This document shows, piece by piece, positions 61,081 to 64,000 of a stretch of DNA of 64,000 bases. Source of the stretch: Streptomyces griseus subsp. griseus (GTDB taxonomy: Bacteria; Actinomycetota; Actinomycetes; Streptomycetales; Streptomycetaceae); the NCBI RefSeq assembly GCF_000720255.1, contig NZ_JOJE01000005.1, positions 186,001 through 250,000 on the forward strand, in the 5' to 3' direction. The notes beneath the pieces were generated by a model. That model did not search any database and had not been told where the DNA came from. It was given only the letters and a program-made list of their open reading frames with translations. Numbering within the stretch: position 1 is the first letter of the stretch; each line of letters starts with the position of its first letter. The position numbers and the translations under genes are program-made.

Positions 61081-61644
61081 ATGTCCGCGACGCGATTGCT
61101 CGTGCTCGGCGCGGTGTTGCGCTTCGGCACGGCACACGGCTATCTGGTTCGCTCCGAGTTGGTGTCCTGGGGTGCGGAGGAGTGGGCCAACGTCAAATGG
61201 GGCTCGCTCTACCACGCGCTGCGGAAGCTCGCCGAGATGGGTTTCCTGGATTCCACGACCAGCCCGGACTGGCCGGGCCGGGTGGACTACGAGATCACCG
61301 AGAAAGGCCGCAAGGAGTTCCGCACTCTGCTCCGGGACGCCCTCCGGCAGCCGGCCCAGCGGCAGGACATGCTGGCGGCGGGACTCGCGTTGCTGCCGGA
61401 ACTCCCGCGGGACGAGGCGGTCGCGCTGCTGAACGAGCGGCTGGCGGCCCTCGAAGAGCAGCGCGCGCAGACGCTCGAGCGGCTCGATCTGCTGGGCAAG
61501 GGTGCCGAACCGGGCACGCACCTACGTGAGCTGACGGTGCTGTGGGCGTACAACGCCGACTCCGCCATCGCCTGGACGCGGGGTCTCATCGAGCGGCTCG
61601 AAGCGGGCGAGTACCACCTGGCCGACGAGGAACACACGGGCTGA
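61081..61644 (+). CDS. PadR-family transcriptional regulator
   Basis: The 187-residue protein has the PadR winged helix (~1-90: 'LLVLGAVLRFGTAHGYLVRSELVSWGAEEWANVKWGSLYHALRKLAEMGFLD', 'GRVDYEITEKGRKEF') and a helical C-terminal dimerisation domain of the long PadR-s1 type. PadR repressors often govern drug-efflux genes. The drrAB exporter genes start 159 bp downstream, with two identical direct repeats between; it likely represses them and responds to the cluster's product. An effector cannot be named. Confidence 0.92.
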   Translation: MSATRLLVLGAVLRFGTAHGYLVRSELVSWGAEEWANVKWGSLYHALRKLAEMGFLDSTTSPDWPGRVDYEITEKGRKEFRTLLRDALRQPAQRQDMLAAGLALLPELPRDEAVALLNERLAALEEQRAQTLERLDLLGKGAEPGTHLRELTVLWAYNADSAIAWTRGLIERLEAGEYHLADEEHTG

Positions 61645-61729
61645 CAGGCCCTCGAGCGCTCTTCGACGGCCCCTTCGAGCCTCGGCACTCACGATTGACC
61701 GGTAGACCCTCGCGCCGTGTTCGGCCCAC

Positions 61730-61788
61730 CGGTACCCAAACTTGAGTAACGAGGGGTATGGTCCTTCGGTACCCAAACTTGAGTAACG
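61730..61788. repeat. Pair of 22-bp direct repeats before drrA
   Basis: Identical 22-bp units occupy 61730-61751 and 61767-61788, 37 bp apart start to start. Each contains GTACCCAAACTTGAGTAAC. The second ends within the purine tract that is the drrA ribosome binding site, so a bound protein would block transcription or translation. They are candidate operators for the PadR protein or another regulator. A related 'acttgagcaatgagg' occurs at 54430-54444 before the ketoreductase gene. Confidence 0.8.
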
Positions 61789-61803
61789 GAGGGGAGCGGG
61801 ACT

Positions 61804-62790
61804 TTGGAGACACGCGCGTCCTTAGCGATCGAGACCTCGGGTCTCATGAAGGCGTTCGGCGAAGTGCAGGCGGTCGACGGGATCGACCTGGCCGTCAACC
61901 GGGGCATGGTGTACGGGATTCTCGGCCCGAACGGGGCGGGCAAGACCACGACCATCCACATTCTTTCGACCCTGCTGCGCCCGGACTCGGGCCACGCCAG
62001 CGTTCTCGGCCACGACGTCGTCCGCGAGGCCGACGCGGTGCGCGCCAAAGTGAGTTTGACCGGCCAGTTCGCCTCCGTCGACGAGGATCTGACGGGACAG
62101 GAGAATCTCACCCTCCTCGCCCGTCTGATGGGCTACACCTGGAAACGGGCCCGGAGCAGGGCCACCGAGCTGCTCGGCCCGTTCGGCCTCGATGAGGCCG
62201 CCGGACGTCAGGTCAAGACCTACTCCGGCGGGATGCGGCGCAGGCTGGACATCGCCGTCAGCCTGATAGCCAGCCCGGAGCTGATGATCCTGGACGAGCC
62301 GACCACCGGGCTGGATCCGCACAGCCGCAATGAGGTGTGGGAGATCATCAGAGCCGTGGTGGAGGGCGGCTCCACGGTGCTCCTCACCACGCAGTACCTG
62401 GAAGAGGCGGATCAGCTCGCCGGCCGCATCGCGGTGATCGACCGCGGCAAGGTCATCGCCGAGGGCACTCCGGGCGATCTGAAGGCGTCGGTCGGCCCCG
62501 GCACGCTGCGCGTGCGGGTGCACTCCGCATCCGACCGCCCCGCGGCCAAGCTCGTCCTGACCCGCGTCCTGGACGTGCCCATCCGCCTGCACTCCGACCC
62601 CGCCCTGCTCTCCGCGCCGATCTTCGACCCGGCCATTGCCGCACACGCGCTCGGCGAACTCGCGAGCGAGGGCGTGCTGGTCACCGACTTCACCGTGGGC
62701 CAGTCGAGCCTGGACGAGGTGTTCCTCGCCCTGACCGGGCACTCCGCCTCCGAGAACACCGACGTCAGGGAAGGGGAGAAGGTCGCATGA
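61804..62790 (+). CDS. drrA: DrrA-type ABC exporter ATPase
   Basis: TTG 61804 follows GGGGAG at 7 nt; the 328-residue product begins '[32 protein letters not shown]'. Walker A is '[20 protein letters not shown]', the signature '[17 protein letters not shown]', Walker B '[20 protein letters not shown]', and the C-terminal part '[17 protein letters not shown]' contains the DrrA-type regulatory tail. It couples ATP hydrolysis to export of anthracyclines such as daunorubicin together with DrrB. The permease gene overlaps its stop (ATGA). Self-resistance for the producing strain is its expected role. Confidence 0.94.
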   Translation: METRASLAIETSGLMKAFGEVQAVDGIDLAVNRGMVYGILGPNGAGKTTTIHILSTLLRPDSGHASVLGHDVVREADAVRAKVSLTGQFASVDEDLTGQENLTLLARLMGYTWKRARSRATELLGPFGLDEAAGRQVKTYSGGMRRRLDIAVSLIASPELMILDEPTTGLDPHSRNEVWEIIRAVVEGGSTVLLTTQYLEEADQLAGRIAVIDRGKVIAEGTPGDLKASVGPGTLRVRVHSASDRPAAKLVLTRVLDVPIRLHSDPALLSAPIFDPAIAAHALGELASEGVLVTDFTVGQSSLDEVFLALTGHSASENTDVREGEKVA

Positions 62791-63638
62791 GCACTTCCAC
62801 CATTCACGCACCGCGCGAGGGGATCAGCGAGGCGATGGCCGCGGTCCTCGTCCAGCGCGAGCACCCGGCGCGCATCGGAGCCGTCGGCGCCTCGTTGGCC
62901 CACGCCTGGCGAGGCATGCGGAAAATGCGCCACTACGCGATCGCCACGCTGATGGAAGTCTCGTTCATGCCGATCATCACCCTGGTGACGATCACCTACC
63001 TCTTCGGCGGAGCCTTCTCCGGCTCCACAGGTGAATATCTGCAGTACGTCCTGCCGGGCATCATGGTGCAGGCGGTGGTGATCGTGACCGTGTGGACCGG
63101 GACGATGCTGAACGTCGACATCACCAAGGGGATCTACGACCGATTCCGGGCCATGCCGTTCTGGCAGCCGTCCACCGTCGTCGGCAATCTCCTGTCGGAC
63201 TTGCCGCGCTATTTCGTGGCCGTCTCGATCACCATCCCGGTCGGCCTGCTCATGGGCTTCCGGCCGGACGGCGGAGCCCTCGGCATGTTCCTCGCCGTCC
63301 TGGTGCTGGTGGTCTTCGCATCCTCGGTGAGCTGGATCTTCGCCGCGCTCGGCGTCGTGGCCGGACGGCCGGAGACCATCTCCAGCTCGAGCATGATGGT
63401 GCTCTTCCCGCTCATCTACACGAGCAACATCTTCGCCCAGCCCGAGACGATGCCCGGCTGGCTCGAGGCGATCGTCAAGGTCAACCCGATCAGTGTCGCC
63501 ACCACCGCCGCCCGCGGACTGACCCACGGGAACGCCACCGGCGGACAGATCGCCGCACTGCTGCTGCTGTGCGCTGTGATCACCGGGATCTTCGCCCCGC
63601 TCACCATGCACCTGTACCGCAGCAAGGGCGCCCGCTGA
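62787..63638 (+). CDS. drrB: DrrB-type ABC-2 exporter permease
   Basis: ATG 62787 overlaps the drrA stop; the 283-residue protein has six predicted helices of the ABC-2 type. '[62 protein letters not shown]' is the typical DrrB cytoplasmic/EAA-like segment, followed by '[34 protein letters not shown]'. It forms the membrane channel with DrrA. A strong hairpin follows at 63662. Confidence 0.94.
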   Translation: MSTSTIHAPREGISEAMAAVLVQREHPARIGAVGASLAHAWRGMRKMRHYAIATLMEVSFMPIITLVTITYLFGGAFSGSTGEYLQYVLPGIMVQAVVIVTVWTGTMLNVDITKGIYDRFRAMPFWQPSTVVGNLLSDLPRYFVAVSITIPVGLLMGFRPDGGALGMFLAVLVLVVFASSVSWIFAALGVVAGRPETISSSSMMVLFPLIYTSNIFAQPETMPGWLEAIVKVNPISVATTAARGLTHGNATGGQIAALLLLCAVITGIFAPLTMHLYRSKGAR

Positions 63639-63661
63639 CAAGGGGCGGCAGGACGGCACGC

Positions 63662-63692
63662 GGGGGCCCGGCCGAGCGGTGGCCGGGCCCCC
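63662..63692 (+). terminator. Terminator after drrAB
   Basis: GGGGGCCCGGCC (63662-63673) and GGCCGGGCCCCC (63681-63692) form a perfect 12-bp stem with a 7-nt loop, 24 bp after the drrB stop and before the next glycosyltransferase gene. Confidence 0.85.
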
Positions 63693-63805
63693 GACGCACT
63701 CCAGCCGCAGTCAACCCAGACCTCAACTGCGTTCGACCCGAGTGCGAGAACCCCCTGCGACGCTGGCCGCGGCCATCGGGCACTTGACGGGACGGGAAGC
63801 ACTGC

Positions 63806-64000
63806 ATGCGAGTCTTGTTCGCCACCTTCGCAGCGAAGTCACATATGCACGCCCAGGTCTCGCTGGCCTGGGCCTTGCGGACGGCAGGGCACGAGGTGCG
63901 TGTCGCCAGCCAGCCGGACCTTGCCGAAGCGATCACGCAGGCCGGGCTCACCGCGGTCCCGGTCGGCGACCCGCTGGAGCTCGACGAGCAGGAGAGCCGA
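63806..64000 (+). CDS. Second glycosyltransferase, 5' part (runs off window)
   Basis: ATG 63806 opens a frame that continues past the window end; 65 codons are visible. The protein starts '[31 protein letters not shown]' and over its first 54 residues matches the glycosyltransferase at 56874 in 47 positions, so the two are close paralogues. It probably adds another deoxysugar to the growing chain, like AknK relative to AknS. 'gggaag' 7-12 nt upstream is the probable ribosome binding site; the preceding gene ends with a terminator, so it should have its own promoter in the ~110 bp before it. Confidence 0.85.
   Translation, partial: MRVLFATFAAKSHMHAQVSLAWALRTAGHEVRVASQPDLAEAITQAGLTAVPVGDPLELDEQESR

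Noticed and set aside
1..64000. tRNA, rRNA, riboswitch or complete insertion sequence
   Set aside because: I looked for cloverleaf ends, transposase motifs with terminal repeats and conserved leader structures and found none I could support by eye; a tRNAscan/Infernal run would settle this.

Overview
This 64 kb window is high-GC actinobacterial DNA, almost certainly from a Streptomyces chromosome. The signs are very strong G/C third-position bias, many GTG/TTG starts and ATGA/GTGA overlaps, Tat and lipoprotein signals, DUF574-type methyltransferase and TIGR04222-type proteins, the typical intergenic 'ggggcgcggg' hairpins, and an antibiotic-type cluster with a SARP regulator. No rRNA, tRNA, CRISPR array, complete insertion sequence or prophage was recognised.

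Left end (1-6.2 kb): a compact locus resembling a radical-SAM RiPP (ribosomally made peptide) cluster. It holds the 3' end of a TPR protein, an AAC(3)-type acetyltransferase, a putative Fe(II)/2-oxoglutarate oxygenase, a 62-residue candidate precursor with an aromatic C-terminal tail, and a radical SAM/SPASM maturase. The maturase and precursor genes overlap and run tail-to-tail into the oxygenase gene, with directly abutting stop codons. A frameshifted gene remnant, a DUF4239 membrane protein and a GYD-domain protein follow. This is the best candidate for an undescribed system.

6.2-22.9 kb: a carbohydrate-utilisation locus. It has a SIS-domain protein, an RpiR-type regulator, a GH38 alpha-mannosidase-like enzyme, a PPIase-like protein, a sugar ABC importer (binding lipoprotein and two permeases), a GH3 beta-glucosidase-like enzyme, a BadF/NagK-type sugar kinase, a GH5-like beta-mannosidase candidate and a NagZ-type GH3. 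A motif with core TGRTTCAA recurs at four transcription units, pointing to one regulon. The enzyme set fits mannose/GlcNAc glycans, for example N-glycan cores.

22.9-51.9 kb: mostly core chromosomal genes: msrB, murC, a RibD-like reductase, zapE, carbonic anhydrase plus SulP transporter, an SPFH protein, a PhoX-type phosphatase, PPK2, a Rieske/FAD oxidoreductase, a polysaccharide deacetylase, a small ABC transporter with a 25-codon bridging ORF, a Pth2-like protein, a YihY protein, a DUF574 methyltransferase, a DUF692 protein with a long low-complexity linker, DUF4142 and TIGR04222 proteins, an SlpD/E-like peptidase, hemY-hemQ, a DUF4349 lipoprotein and a CoA-disulfide-reductase-like flavoenzyme.

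52-64 kb: one edge of an aromatic-polyketide (anthracycline-like) gene cluster. It contains a SARP regulator, an NDP-hexose 3-ketoreductase, a SnoaL2/AclR-like protein, an aminosugar N,N-dimethyltransferase, a glycosyltransferase, an NmrA-like reductase, an AknOx-like bicovalent flavoprotein, a PadR regulator, a DrrAB exporter and the start of a second, closely related glycosyltransferase. Together they suggest a product with a dimethylamino-deoxysugar and a terminal deoxysugar oxidised after glycosylation. The polyketide synthase and remaining sugar genes would lie to the right of the window.
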